NCBI RefSeq assembly: GCF_046156265.1
Contig: NZ_JAWDIR010000044.1
Coordinates: forward strand, 248,001 to 312,000
DNA length: 64,000 bases
Reading direction: 5' to 3'
DNA from: CAMDHY01 sp046156265
GTDB lineage: Bacteria > Pseudomonadota > Alphaproteobacteria > Rhizobiales > Segnochrobactraceae
A model generated the notes under the pieces. The model was not told the DNA's origin. It searched no databases and saw nothing but the letters and a program-made list of their open reading frames with translations. Position 1 is the stretch's first letter. Every line of letters starts with the position of its first letter. The translations under genes and the position numbers were made by a program. Below, in pieces: positions 1 to 7,983 of the stretch.

Positions 1-775
1 CGGCCGCGGCTTCGCCGTGGTCGCGGCCGAGGTGAAGGCCCTGTCCGAGGAGGCCTCGACGACGACCAACCTCATCCGCGAGCAGCTCGAGACGCTGACG
101 CGGGTGATGACCGGCATGCTGGGAGCGATGGCCTCCGGCGCCGCCAAGGTGCGCGAGGGCCGCGAGGCCGTCGACGCCGTGGTCGGAAACATGGACGGCA
201 TCGAGGGCCGCGTCGGCGAGACCGCCGATGGCGTCGGCCGCATCGCCGGCATGCTGGGTGATCGCCGCCAGGCCCTGCGCGACCTCGCCGACCGCCTCGT
301 CGAGATCGCCCGCCTCGCCAGCCAGAACGAGACGGACTCGCGCTCCGCCGCCGAGATCGTCGGCCGAACCGACGCGATCGTCACGAACCTGATCGAGGAC
401 AGCACCGGCGGCGTCGCCGGCGCGACGCAGCGCCTGCGGGCCGACCACATGGTCTGGAAGCGCTCGCTCGCGGAAGTCCTCGCCGGTGTCCGGTCCGCCG
501 CCTCGTTCCCCACGGCCGAACGGCGCGAGCCGCTCGGGGCCCACTTCCGCGACATCGCCGATCCGGCGCTCGTGGCCTCGCCGGAGGTCCGGCGTCTGCG
601 CGATCTCGCCGCGACGCTCGCCGGGCTCGGCACCGGCATCGTCGAGAAGACCGGCAAGGGCGACATCGGCGGAGCGATCGACGCCTACATGGAGATGGAG
701 ACGCTGTCGGGCGAGGCGATGGGGCTGATGGCGACGCTGGCCGGCACGCCCGGGTCGACGGGCTTTCGACACTGA
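1..775 (+). CDS. Methyl-accepting chemotaxis protein, C-terminal part (5' end outside window)
   Basis: The reading frame is open from base 2 and opens on GRGFAVVAAEVKALSEEAS, the conserved stretch just after the tip of the MCP cytoplasmic hairpin, so this is the descending signalling helix of a chemoreceptor that binds CheA/CheW. After about 130 helical residues there is a C-terminal domain (bases ~430-760) resembling a chemoreceptor zinc-binding (CZB) domain: HMVW fits the HxxW motif and PLGAHF fits the usual C-x-LG-x-W/Y segment. The Cys and the later His pair of the usual zinc site are not seen, so metal binding is doubtful. The ligand-binding and membrane parts lie before base 1. No chemotaxis partner genes are in the window. 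The next gene converges from the other strand after 55 bases. Confidence 0.85.
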   Translation, partial: GRGFAVVAAEVKALSEEASTTTNLIREQLETLTRVMTGMLGAMASGAAKVREGREAVDAVVGNMDGIEGRVGETADGVGRIAGMLGDRRQALRDLADRLVEIARLASQNETDSRSAAEIVGRTDAIVTNLIEDSTGGVAGATQRLRADHMVWKRSLAEVLAGVRSAASFPTAERREPLGAHFRDIADPALVASPEVRRLRDLAATLAGLGTGIVEKTGKGDIGGAIDAYMEMETLSGEAMGLMATLAGTPGSTGFRH

Positions 776-830
776 GGAGTGCCGGCGCCGGCCGTCCTGC
801 CGCAGCCGGTTCGACGCAACGCTCCGCGGG

Positions 831-2423
831 TCAGCGGTAGACGTATTCCGTCCGGTAGAGCTGGTCGACGAACTCGCCGGTGCCGTCGCGCAACAACAGG
901 TGCTCGGGGATGCCGTCCGGCCGCTTGCGCTCGGGCGGGATCGGCGGGACGTAGGCTCGGCCGCCGCGACGGCGGTCGAAGTCGGCGCGCGCCGCGGCGC
1001 GCAGGTCCGCGTCCGTCATCAGGTCGTAGCCGACGCCGGCCATGACGCGGGCGGTGTCGAGCGAGGCCTTGTCGCCGATCGACATGCCGCCGCAGGCCGT
1101 CACCGGCCAGGTGTGCAGGCCGACGCCGAGCGGCATCGTCGTCCAGCCGAACAGCCCCGTCGGCGTGTTGTAGGAGACGTCGCCGACGTCGGTGCCGCCG
1201 CCGGTGGTGATCTCCGGCAGCATCGGCAGGATGTCGGTGGCGAGCCCCTTTTCCGGCAGCCCGGAAGCCGCCTGGCAGGCGCGCGCGAAGGCCTGCTCCT
1301 CGTCCGTCCAGTCGAGGCCGACGGCGTGGAGGTGACGGTTGATCTGCCCCGCCAGGGTCTCGTTCGGCAACAGGTCGTGCAGGCCGAAGAAGTGGTCGAC
1401 CTCGGCGCGCGTCTGCGTCGCCATCGCGGCCGCCTCGGCGATCTGGCGGACCCATGCGGTCATCGCCACCACCCGCTCGCGATCGGCGTCGCGGATCATG
1501 ATCAGCGCCTGGGCGCGGTCGGGGACGACGTTCGCCGCCTCGCCCATGCGCGGGTAGACATAGTGGAGCCGTGACGTCGGCTCGATGTGCTCGCGCATGA
1601 AGTTGACACCGATGCCGAACATCTCCGCCGCCTTCTGGGCGCTGCGGCCCTCCCACGGCGCGACGCCGGCGTGAGCCGTGCGGCCGTAGAAGTCGATGCG
1701 GACGATGTCGGCAGCCGCCGTGCGCAGGAGCCCGGTCGCGGTGATCGGCGCCGGATGCCAGGCGAGGCAGGCGTCCATGTCGTCGAACAGGCCGTCGCGG
1801 GCCATGTAGACCTTGACACCCTGGGTCTCCTCGGCGGCGCAGCCATAGACCCGGATGGTGCCGGGCGTGCCGCTATCCGTCATCATCTGCTTCAGGGCGA
1901 AGGTCGCCCCGGTGCAGCCGGCGCCGAGCAGGTTGTGGCCGCAGCCGTGGCCGACCTCGACGCCCGTGGGGCCGGGGGTCTCGCGGGGCTCGGCGGCATT
2001 GCCGAGGCCGGGCAGCGCGTCGTACTCGGGCAGGAAGCCGATCTTCGGGCCGCCCGTGCCCTGCGTCCACTCGGCGACGAAGGCAGTCGGCGTGCCCGAC
2101 GTGCCGATGCTGACGATGGTGAAGCCGGCGGCGCGAAGCTCACGAAGATGAATCTCCGCCGACTTCTCCTCCTCCAGCGACAGCTCCGGCGTCGCCCAGA
2201 CCTCGCGCGAAATGCGCAGGATGGCGTCGCTGACGGCATCGACGGCGGCGGAAGCCTTGGCTGCGGAGGCGGGTGGGGGCGGCTCCGCGGCAGCGGCGGC
2301 CGTGTCGGCCATGGAGGCGGCGACGCCGGTCGCCGCGGCGACGACCGTCGGCGCGCCGGCGACGGCGAGCGAGGCCTTGAGGAAATCCCTGCGGCCGAAG
2401 CCGTCGCGGCGGTGGCTCTTCAC
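831..2423 (-). CDS. M20-family amidohydrolase, AbgB-like, Tat-exported
   Basis: Zinc-dependent amidohydrolase of the M20 peptidase family, closest in layout to the AbgB / p-aminobenzoyl-glutamate hydrolase group, which cleaves amide bonds of N-acyl amino acids. Metal-site motifs are visible: PEYDALPGLG, VGHGCGHNLLG, AAEETQG and AWHPAP, with a dimerisation domain between. The N-terminus has GRRDFLKASL followed by an Ala-rich hydrophobic stretch, a good Tat signal, so the folded enzyme is probably periplasmic, unlike cytoplasmic AbgB. The GTG start at 2423 is chosen because GGGAGA lies about 6 bases upstream; an in-frame GTG at 2444 would add 7 residues. It stands alone, 55 bases from the convergent chemoreceptor gene. 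The substrate cannot be told from sequence. Confidence 0.85.
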   Translation of the reverse strand: MKSHRRDGFGRRDFLKASLAVAGAPTVVAAATGVAASMADTAAAAAEPPPPASAAKASAAVDAVSDAILRISREVWATPELSLEEEKSAEIHLRELRAAGFTIVSIGTSGTPTAFVAEWTQGTGGPKIGFLPEYDALPGLGNAAEPRETPGPTGVEVGHGCGHNLLGAGCTGATFALKQMMTDSGTPGTIRVYGCAAEETQGVKVYMARDGLFDDMDACLAWHPAPITATGLLRTAAADIVRIDFYGRTAHAGVAPWEGRSAQKAAEMFGIGVNFMREHIEPTSRLHYVYPRMGEAANVVPDRAQALIMIRDADRERVVAMTAWVRQIAEAAAMATQTRAEVDHFFGLHDLLPNETLAGQINRHLHAVGLDWTDEEQAFARACQAASGLPEKGLATDILPMLPEITTGGGTDVGDVSYNTPTGLFGWTTMPLGVGLHTWPVTACGGMSIGDKASLDTARVMAGVGYDLMTDADLRAAARADFDRRRGGRAYVPPIPPERKRPDGIPEHLLLRDGTGEFVDQLYRTEYVYR

Positions 2424-2542
2424 GGGCAGTCTCCCGATCGGCACGCGCGGCGTTGCGCATGCCGTCAGGGTAGCCGATCACAACTGGCGCGACGAGTGAC
2501 CCGGTCCCACACCTTCGTGAGCGCCGCGCGAGAGCGATGTCC

Positions 2543-4219
2543 TCAGGCGGCGGAGACGGCCGCTGCCTGCGCGTGTGCCGGTACATGGGCGGCGGGCGCA
2601 TGGGCCGCTGCGGGAGCGGTCCCCGGCAGCGCCGTTGGTGCCGTCCAGGCGCCGCTTTCGACGGCCTCGATCTTCTCGCCGATCGCCGAGACGACGTGGC
2701 GCGAGAATGGGCCGAGGTGGGCGTAGAGGGCCGACATCTGCAGCACCGCCTTCAAGGCCAGCGGGTTGCGCAGCGCCGTCAGCACGATCGTCTTCCAGAA
2801 CTCGCCGCGGAACTGCGGCTTGCGCAGCGTGATCGCCGTCATCAGGCGCACGACCTGCACGCAGTCCTTCCAGGCGGCGCCCGGATTGATGTCGCCGGCC
2901 GACATCTGGATCTTCAGCGCCTGGCCGACGCGGCGGACGCGGCCGAAATAGTTCTTCGGCGAGTAGACGGCGTCGACGACGGCGCGGTAGTCGGCGAGGA
3001 TCTCGGCGCGCGGGCGCAGCGTGTCGAAGTTCAGTCCCGACAGGCACTGGTCGGCCGAGCCGTCGTCCATGTCGACGCCGTGGTCGGGATGGAGGCGGCC
3101 CTCCTTGGCGAGGCGGCGCGTCAGCTGCGTGTTCGGCAGGGCGTAGAGCATGCCGACCATGGCGACCGGGATCGCCGCATCCTCGATGAGGTCGTTGATC
3201 GGGGCGGAGACGCGCCCCTTCTCGCTGTCGAAACCGACGATGAACCCGGCGAGCACGAACATGCCGGAGCCATAGATCTTGTGGACGCTCTCGGAGATGT
3301 CGCCGCGGGTGTTCTGCTTCTTGCTCGTGGCGGCCAGCACCTCCGGGTCCGGGCTCTCGATGCCGACGAACACCGAGAAGAAGCCGGCGCCCCGCATCAG
3401 CTCCATAAGCTCGCGGTCCTCGGCGAGGTTGAGGGAGGCTTCGGTCGAGAGCTCGAAGGGGTGGCGGTTCTTCTTCTGCCAGTCGGCGAGATGCGGCAGG
3501 AAGGCCTTCACCGCCTTCTTGTTGCCGATCAGGTTATCGTCGACGAAATCGACGTGGCCGCGGTAGCCGAGGGCATAGAGCGCGTCGAGCTCGGCCAGCA
3601 TCTGCGGCGTCGTCTTCATCCGCGGCCGGCGGCCATAGAGCTCGATGATGTCGCAGAACTCGCAGGTGAACGGGCAGCCGCGCGAGAACTGCACGCCGAC
3701 ATGGAGATAGCGGTCGAGTTTCAGCAGGTCGAATCGCGGCACCGGGCTCGCGGTCACGTCGGCCTGGAACTTCGGCGCGACGAAGTCGCCGCGGCGCGTG
3801 CCGGCGGCCCAGGCGGCGAGGAACTCCTCGATGACGCTCTCCGCCTCGCCGAGCACGCGGATATCGGCGATCGCATAGATCTCGGGGCTCGAGGTGACGT
3901 CCGGCCCGCCGACCACCACCGCCTTGCCGCGGGCCTGCGCCCGCTCGATCAGCATCAAGCAGTCGCGCTGCTGCGGGAGCATGCCCCCGGTCATCACCAT
4001 GTCCGCCCAGTCGAGGTCGGCGTCCTCCAGCTCCTCGACGTTGCGGTCGACGAGGCGGACGTTCCACGACTTCGGCAGCATGGCGGCGACGGTGATGAGG
4101 CCGAGCGGCGAGGCGGGGTACTTCGCCCCCACCATCTCGCAAGTCTCTCCGTAGTTCCAGAACGACGCTGCGTTGAACTTCGGATAGACGAGGAGGGCGT
4201 TCTGGGCTTCGGCCGTCAA
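2543..4219 (-). CDS. B12-binding domain radical SAM protein (DUF4070 type)
   Basis: Class B radical SAM enzyme of about 558 residues. An N-terminal cobalamin-binding Rossmann domain is followed by a radical SAM core with the 4Fe-4S motif RGCPFTCEFC, then a C-terminal DUF4070-like region (FVGIESPDPEV, YALPNTQL). Such enzymes typically methylate or rearrange unactivated carbons; relatives include the hopanoid C-2/C-3 methylases HpnP and HpnR, but no other hopanoid gene is nearby, so the product is unknown. The last 50 residues are an Ala/Pro/His-rich, probably disordered tail. The start is uncertain: a TTG at 4219 has GAGGAG 8 bases upstream, while the ATG at 4258 lacks a visible ribosome site. 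It reads in the same direction as the ada operon but is separated from it by 110 bases. Confidence 0.85.
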   Translation of the reverse strand: MTAEAQNALLVYPKFNAASFWNYGETCEMVGAKYPASPLGLITVAAMLPKSWNVRLVDRNVEELEDADLDWADMVMTGGMLPQQRDCLMLIERAQARGKAVVVGGPDVTSSPEIYAIADIRVLGEAESVIEEFLAAWAAGTRRGDFVAPKFQADVTASPVPRFDLLKLDRYLHVGVQFSRGCPFTCEFCDIIELYGRRPRMKTTPQMLAELDALYALGYRGHVDFVDDNLIGNKKAVKAFLPHLADWQKKNRHPFELSTEASLNLAEDRELMELMRGAGFFSVFVGIESPDPEVLAATSKKQNTRGDISESVHKIYGSGMFVLAGFIVGFDSEKGRVSAPINDLIEDAAIPVAMVGMLYALPNTQLTRRLAKEGRLHPDHGVDMDDGSADQCLSGLNFDTLRPRAEILADYRAVVDAVYSPKNYFGRVRRVGQALKIQMSAGDINPGAAWKDCVQVVRLMTAITLRKPQFRGEFWKTIVLTALRNPLALKAVLQMSALYAHLGPFSRHVVSAIGEKIEAVESGAWTAPTALPGTAPAAAHAPAAHVPAHAQAAAVSAA

Positions 4220-4329
4220 GAGGCGGTCTCCTCGCATTGCTGCGGTTCGATTGAGCATGGCGCCCGAGAATCTTACGCCATTGCGAAGAGCAGCGCCAAT
4301 AAGGCCGAAGCGCGGCAGCCACTCAAGGC

Positions 4330-5073
4330 TCAGACAGCGTCGTGGAAGATGACGCCGAGCGTGTGACGCCGGCCGGAACGGATGCGGCTGACGCCGTGGC
4401 GCAGCGTGACCCGGTAGTCGCCGCGGGTGCCGGCGGCCGGGCGGTGGCTGACGGCGAAGACGACGCCCTCGCCGTGCGCGAGCGGCACCACCTCGGCCCG
4501 CGACTGCTGGCGCGGCCGCTGCTCGGTCAGCACGAACTCGCCGCCGGTGAAGTCGCGCCCCGGCTCCGACAGCAGGATCGCCACCTGCAGCGGAAAGACG
4601 TGCTCGCCGTAGAGGTCCTGGTGCAGGCAGTTGAAGTCGCCGGGGCCGTAGCGCAGCAGCAGCGGCGTCGGGCGCGTCTGGCCGGCCTCGTGGCAGCGCG
4701 CGACGAAGTCAGCGTGGGTGTCGGGATAGCGCACGGGGCTGCCGAGCCGCTCGTTCCAGCCGTTCGCGATCGGCACGAGGCGCTCGTAGAGCCGCTCCCG
4801 AAGGGTGGCGACGGTCGGCGGCAACGGGCGGCTGAAATACTGGTACTCGCCGCTGCCGAAGCCGTGTCGGGCCATGACGATGCGGCTGCGGAAGCGGCTC
4901 ACGTCGTCGTAAAGCGCGGCCAACATCGCGCACTCGTCCGGCTTCAGGAGACAACCGGTGGCGGCGGCGCCGTGGGCGTCGAGGCCAGCGGCGATGGCGG
5001 TCCAGTCGAGGCCGTCGATGCGATCGGCGAGCGGCGTGCGCACCGCCGGCTGGTGGGCGGTCAGCAGCGTCAC
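4330..5073 (-). CDS. 2OG-Fe(II) oxygenase coupled to ada
   Basis: A 247-residue Fe(II)/2-oxoglutarate dioxygenase of the prolyl-4-hydroxylase-like fold, not classic AlkB. Iron ligands are visible as the HQD triad (CLHQDLYG) and a distal His in LRHGVSR, with a following Arg in RSGRRH for 2-oxoglutarate. The GTG start overlaps the ada stop codon in a GTGA, so translation is coupled to ada. From this context I infer a role in alkylation-damage response, such as oxidative demethylation of nucleic acid or protein; the sequence alone does not give the substrate. Its own stop lies 71 or 110 bases from the next gene on the same strand, depending on that gene's start. Confidence 0.85.
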   Translation of the reverse strand: MTLLTAHQPAVRTPLADRIDGLDWTAIAAGLDAHGAAATGCLLKPDECAMLAALYDDVSRFRSRIVMARHGFGSGEYQYFSRPLPPTVATLRERLYERLVPIANGWNERLGSPVRYPDTHADFVARCHEAGQTRPTPLLLRYGPGDFNCLHQDLYGEHVFPLQVAILLSEPGRDFTGGEFVLTEQRPRQQSRAEVVPLAHGEGVVFAVSHRPAAGTRGDYRVTLRHGVSRIRSGRRHTLGVIFHDAV

Positions 5074-6182
5074 CTTGCGCCCTCGCGCTCGAGGAGGGCG
5101 CGCTTGCGCTCGACGCCCCAGCGGTAGCCGGAGAGGCTGCCGTCGGTGCGCACCACCCGGTGGCAGGGGATGGCGATGGCGGCCGGGTTGGCGCCGCAGG
5201 CCTGCGCCACCGCGCGCACCGCCTTCGGCATCCCGATCGCCACCGCGATCTCCGTGTAGGTGGCGGTGCGGCCCGCCGGAATGGCGCGGAGCGCCCGCCA
5301 GACGCGCTCCTGGAACGCAGTGCCGCGCACGTCGAGCGGCAGGTCGAGCCCGCTCGCAGGCGCCTCGACGAAGCCGACGACCTTCGCCACCAACGCCTCG
5401 AAGCCCTCGTCGCCGCCGATCAGCGTCGCCCGCGGGAAACGGTCCTGCAGGCCTTCGACGAGCTGTTGCGGATCGTCGCCGAGCTCGATCGCCGCGATGC
5501 CGCGTTCACTCGCCGCCACGATGATGGCGCCGAGTGAGCAGCGGCCGACGGCGAAGCGCAGCACGGCATCGCGCCCACCGTCGCGGAAGGCGGCCGGCGT
5601 CATGCCGAGGCGCTCGCTGGCGTGTTCGTAGAAGCGGCTGCTCGAGCCGTAGCCGGCGTCGAAGATGGCGTCGGTGACGCGCTCGCCTTGCTCCAGTCCG
5701 GCGCGCAGGCGGGCGGCGCGGCGGGCGCTCGCATAGGCCTTCGGCGTGACGCCCGTCGAGGCCTTGAAGACGCGGTGGAAGTAGTAGGGCGACATCCCCG
5801 CCGCCTCGGCCAGAGCGGCGAGGGACGGGGCCTCGTCGGCCTCCTCGATCGCCCGACAGACGGCGGCGATAGCCGTGGCGTGTCGTGCGGCGAGGGGTGG
5901 CTCGTCGGGCCGGCAGCGCTTGCAGGGTCGGAAGCCGGCCGCGCGCGCCGCGGCGCCGTCGGCATGAAAGGCGATGTTCTCGCGGCGTGCCGGCCGGGCG
6001 GCACAGGATGGACGGCAATAGACGCCCGTGGTGGCGACGGAATAGACGAACCGGCCGTCGGCAGCGGCGTCGCGGGCACGCACGGCAGTGAGCCGCGCCT
6101 CGTCGGAGCCATAGGACTGCGACGGCGGGTGCAGGGACGCCGCGGGGGCCGTGACGATCGAGGGAGCGGGCGAGGGGGGCAC
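5070..6182 (-). CDS. ada: Bifunctional Ada: methyl-phosphotriester / O6-methylguanine DNA methyltransferase and regulator
   Basis: Adaptive-response protein of about 370 residues. The N-terminal Ada domain has the zinc cysteines YCRPSC and CKRC that accept methyl groups from phosphotriesters. An AraC-type helix-turn-helix region follows (LAEAAGMSPYYFHRVFKAS). The C-terminal methyltransferase has the PCHRV acceptor-Cys motif (AIPCHRVVRTDGS). The start is the GTG at 6182, preceded by AGGAGA at good spacing; this gives the usual Ada length, whereas the open frame runs another 167 codons upstream with no domain. Self-methylated Ada normally activates its own operon, here ada plus the overlapping dioxygenase gene. 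No Ada box was identified upstream. Confidence 0.93.
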   Translation of the reverse strand: MPPSPAPSIVTAPAASLHPPSQSYGSDEARLTAVRARDAAADGRFVYSVATTGVYCRPSCAARPARRENIAFHADGAAARAAGFRPCKRCRPDEPPLAARHATAIAAVCRAIEEADEAPSLAALAEAAGMSPYYFHRVFKASTGVTPKAYASARRAARLRAGLEQGERVTDAIFDAGYGSSSRFYEHASERLGMTPAAFRDGGRDAVLRFAVGRCSLGAIIVAASERGIAAIELGDDPQQLVEGLQDRFPRATLIGGDEGFEALVAKVVGFVEAPASGLDLPLDVRGTAFQERVWRALRAIPAGRTATYTEIAVAIGMPKAVRAVAQACGANPAAIAIPCHRVVRTDGSLSGYRWGVERKRALLEREGAR

Positions 6183-6307
6183 GGGGCGTCTCCTGGCAGC
6201 GCCGGCGCGATGACGCCGGACACCCTCACCATGACGCGTCCGCCGCCCCGCTGCACTCCGGGCCTTGCGCTCGAATTCGGCGACCGACCGGGAGCGGCGA
6301 CCGTGTG

Positions 6308-6619
6308 TCAGCGGTCCTCGCTCGGCATGATGTCGACGCCCGCAATCGCGGCCGAGATGCCACGGTCGGCGGCGCGGTGCTTCACCTCGTCGGCGTCGCG
6401 GGCGCTGTCGGCCTGCTTGCTCTCGTCCTCGCCGTGGGCGTCGTCGCCCCGATGGCGGCGGGTCGGCGGCACGTCGGCGAGAAGGGCGCTGTCGCGCCCG
6501 TCGCTCTCGGCGGCCGCGGAGCCTGCGCGCGGGGTCGGCCGCTGCGGCGTGCCGGCGTCGCCCGGCTGCGGGCGATCGTCGGCCGGATCGGGCCGCGGCG
6601 GGGTGCTGTTCGAGGTCAT
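6308..6619 (-). CDS. Small hydrophilic protein of unknown function
   Basis: A 103-residue protein rich in Asp, Arg, Pro and Ser, with no membrane segment and no recognised domain. The first two thirds (PRPDPADDRPQPGD and similar) look disordered; the last 30 residues (DADEVKHRAADRGISAAIAG) could form a helix. An ATG with GGAGAG 5 bases upstream supports translation, and codon use fits the neighbours. It lies 125 bases upstream of ada on the same strand, but nothing ties it to repair. It could still be a chance reading frame in GC-rich DNA. Confidence 0.5.
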   Translation of the reverse strand: MTSNSTPPRPDPADDRPQPGDAGTPQRPTPRAGSAAAESDGRDSALLADVPPTRRHRGDDAHGEDESKQADSARDADEVKHRAADRGISAAIAGVDIMPSEDR

Positions 6620-6962
6620 CGGCGCTCTCCCGTGCGGCGGCGGTGGGGCCGGTCGGCCCGACGTCGCGCCGCGCTCCCATCAACGCCGCGGGCGGTCACG
6701 CGTTCCGCACCCTCGGGCCGCATAAAATCACTCCGATTTGACGATCAAAATGGTTGTGATCGGGGAATTCTATGGTTTGATGGGAATCGGCTATCGACGC
6801 CTCTCCCAAGGCGTCTTCGGCCCGGCCTGGCGCGGCGCAAGCCTGCAGCCGGCCGCACTCTTCCGAACGGGGGTGGCGTGAGCACGGCTCGCCCGCCCCC
6901 GTTCGTCGTTCCAGACGATGGATCGTCAGAAGATGCTGGGGGCAGGACGACGGCCGCCCGAA
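6620..6962. other. Intergenic region without a recognised gene
   Basis: 343 bases between two minus-strand small genes. It contains an AT-rich island at about 6720-6790, unusual for this genome, likely to hold the promoter of the 103-residue gene or a binding site. A TTGACG at 6738-6743 has no acceptable -10 at 16-18 bases. No RNA gene or repeat was recognised. Confidence 0.4.
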
Positions 6963-7256
6963 TCAGCCGGAGGTGAGGCGGCGGTGGTTGGCCTTCACGG
7001 CGCGCCGGTAGGGGCGGAAGGCGGCGGCGGCCACTGCCTCGCTGCCACGCCCGCTGGCGATGGCGAGGCCAGCTGCGACCTGTGAGCGCCAGACCGCCTC
7101 GGCTTTCTCGGAGATCATGCGCTGCGTCTCCACCGCGGCCTCGCTGCCACCGGCGGAGATGCGCAAGAGCCGCAGGGCCATGACCGACTGCACCTGGAAG
7201 GCGAACTCGAAGGCCTCGAACATGGCGGCGGCGGGGTGGGCGGACGGTCGGCGCAT
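6963..7256 (-). CDS. Small phasin-like alpha-helical protein of unknown function
   Basis: A 97-residue, mostly helical protein. ATG at 7256 is preceded by CAGGAG. The segment FEFAFQVQSVMALRLLRISA and the later RMISEKAEAVWRSQVAAG resemble short phasin-type or polyhydroxyalkanoate-granule-associated helices found in many alphaproteobacteria, but I cannot assign a family. It ends in a basic stretch (RPYRRAVKANHRR). The frame is open far upstream, but only this part has a ribosome site and non-random composition. No partner gene is adjacent. Confidence 0.6.
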   Translation of the reverse strand: MRRPSAHPAAAMFEAFEFAFQVQSVMALRLLRISAGGSEAAVETQRMISEKAEAVWRSQVAAGLAIASGRGSEAVAAAAFRPYRRAVKANHRRLTSG

Positions 7257-7566
7257 GGCGAACTCCTGGCCGCACCCCGGTGGCGCCGGCAATGGCCGGC
7301 CCGGACGTGGGGTCTGTCGAAAGGGGAAAGATGCGCGCTGGCAGGCTGTCGGGCGGGATCGGCGACGGCCAAGCGGATCGGAGCCGCTACGGCCATCGTT
7401 GGTATGACGGGATGATGTGTCCGAAGGAGGCGCCACGCAAGCCCGCTCGGAAGCCGGAGATGAAACGCGCAAGTCCGACGCAAGCTCCCGGCGCGGGGCG
7501 CGGCGATTGCGCACGGCGGCCTCGGGACGGGAGAGGATGGCGCGAGGTGGTGCGTGGCGCAGCGCT
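7257..7566. other. Intergenic region between a small gene and tRNA-Cys
   Basis: 310 bases with several overlapping short open frames and none convincing: no ribosome site, shifting composition. It carries the 3' flank of tRNA-Cys; no hairpin followed by a T-run was seen, so the tRNA terminator is not identified. Nothing else is recognised. Confidence 0.4.
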
Positions 7567-7640
7567 TGGAGGCGACGGCCGGAATCGAACCGGCATACAC
7601 GGATTTGCAGTCCGCTGCGTAACCATTCCGCCACGTCGCC
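7567..7640 (-). tRNA. tRNA-Cys (GCA)
   Basis: The reverse strand folds as a complete 74-nt tRNA. The acceptor stem GGCGACG pairs perfectly with CGTCGCC, the anticodon loop is ACTGCAAAT with anticodon GCA, the T-arm contains GGTTCGAATCC, the discriminator is U73 (a tRNA-Cys identity base), and the CCA end is encoded in the DNA. It is a single tRNA gene with its own likely promoter just upstream. Confidence 0.97.
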
Positions 7641-7651
7641 AACGGGGCGGA

Positions 7652-7680
7652 TGATTACGGCAGGCCAGACACGCAGACAA
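7652..7680 (-). promoter_or_regulatory. Probable sigma-70-type promoter of tRNA-Cys
   Basis: On the minus strand, TTGTCT (7680-7675) and TAATCA (7657-7652) are separated by exactly 17 bases. The -10 ends 11 bases before the first base of the tRNA, a suitable distance for a stable-RNA promoter. Confidence 0.5.
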
Positions 7681-7983
7681 GGGGGCATCGCATCGGGCGC
7701 ATGGCGTTCGGAGGTTCGCAACGGCGTAGGTGTCGGCCAGGGAGGCGGCGCGGACCGCCGCGGCAGCCCGCGCCGTCGAAGTCCTGCGATGGATGTGACC
7801 GGGCGATCCACTTTACTGAATAAGATCCAGGCTACGTTGTTTGCGGTCGCCTCGGTGTTGCCAGAGAGGCGACTTGCCCGCAGCCTGTAGTGGAATTATG
7901 TTTCAGGGCAACATCTGCTGGCAGAGCCGCTTTCCGCGCCATTTGGATGACCCAATCCAGCGGCTGCGAGGCAATGGCCGACC
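7681..7983. other. Leader region of the GGDEF-EAL gene, with a possible promoter at 7874-7902
   Basis: About 300 bases, AT-richer than the surroundings near 7800-7910. The best promoter candidate on the plus strand is TTGCCC (7874-7879), a 17-base spacer and TATGTT (7897-7902), which would leave a leader of about 75 bases before the ATG at 7984. No gene or RNA was recognised in the rest. Confidence 0.35.

Noticed and set aside
6183..6683. A 167-residue N-terminal extension of Ada
   Set aside because: Low-complexity Arg/Pro composition, overlaps another candidate gene, and the GTG at 6182 has a strong ribosome site and gives normal Ada length.
6738..6774. A possible promoter in the AT-rich island
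   Set aside because: TTGACG is present but the nearest AT-rich -10-like hexamer is about 25 bases away.
7399..7410. A second TGGTATGAC-like half-site resembling the GntR operator
   Set aside because: No matching inverted half follows and no gene starts beside it; probably chance.
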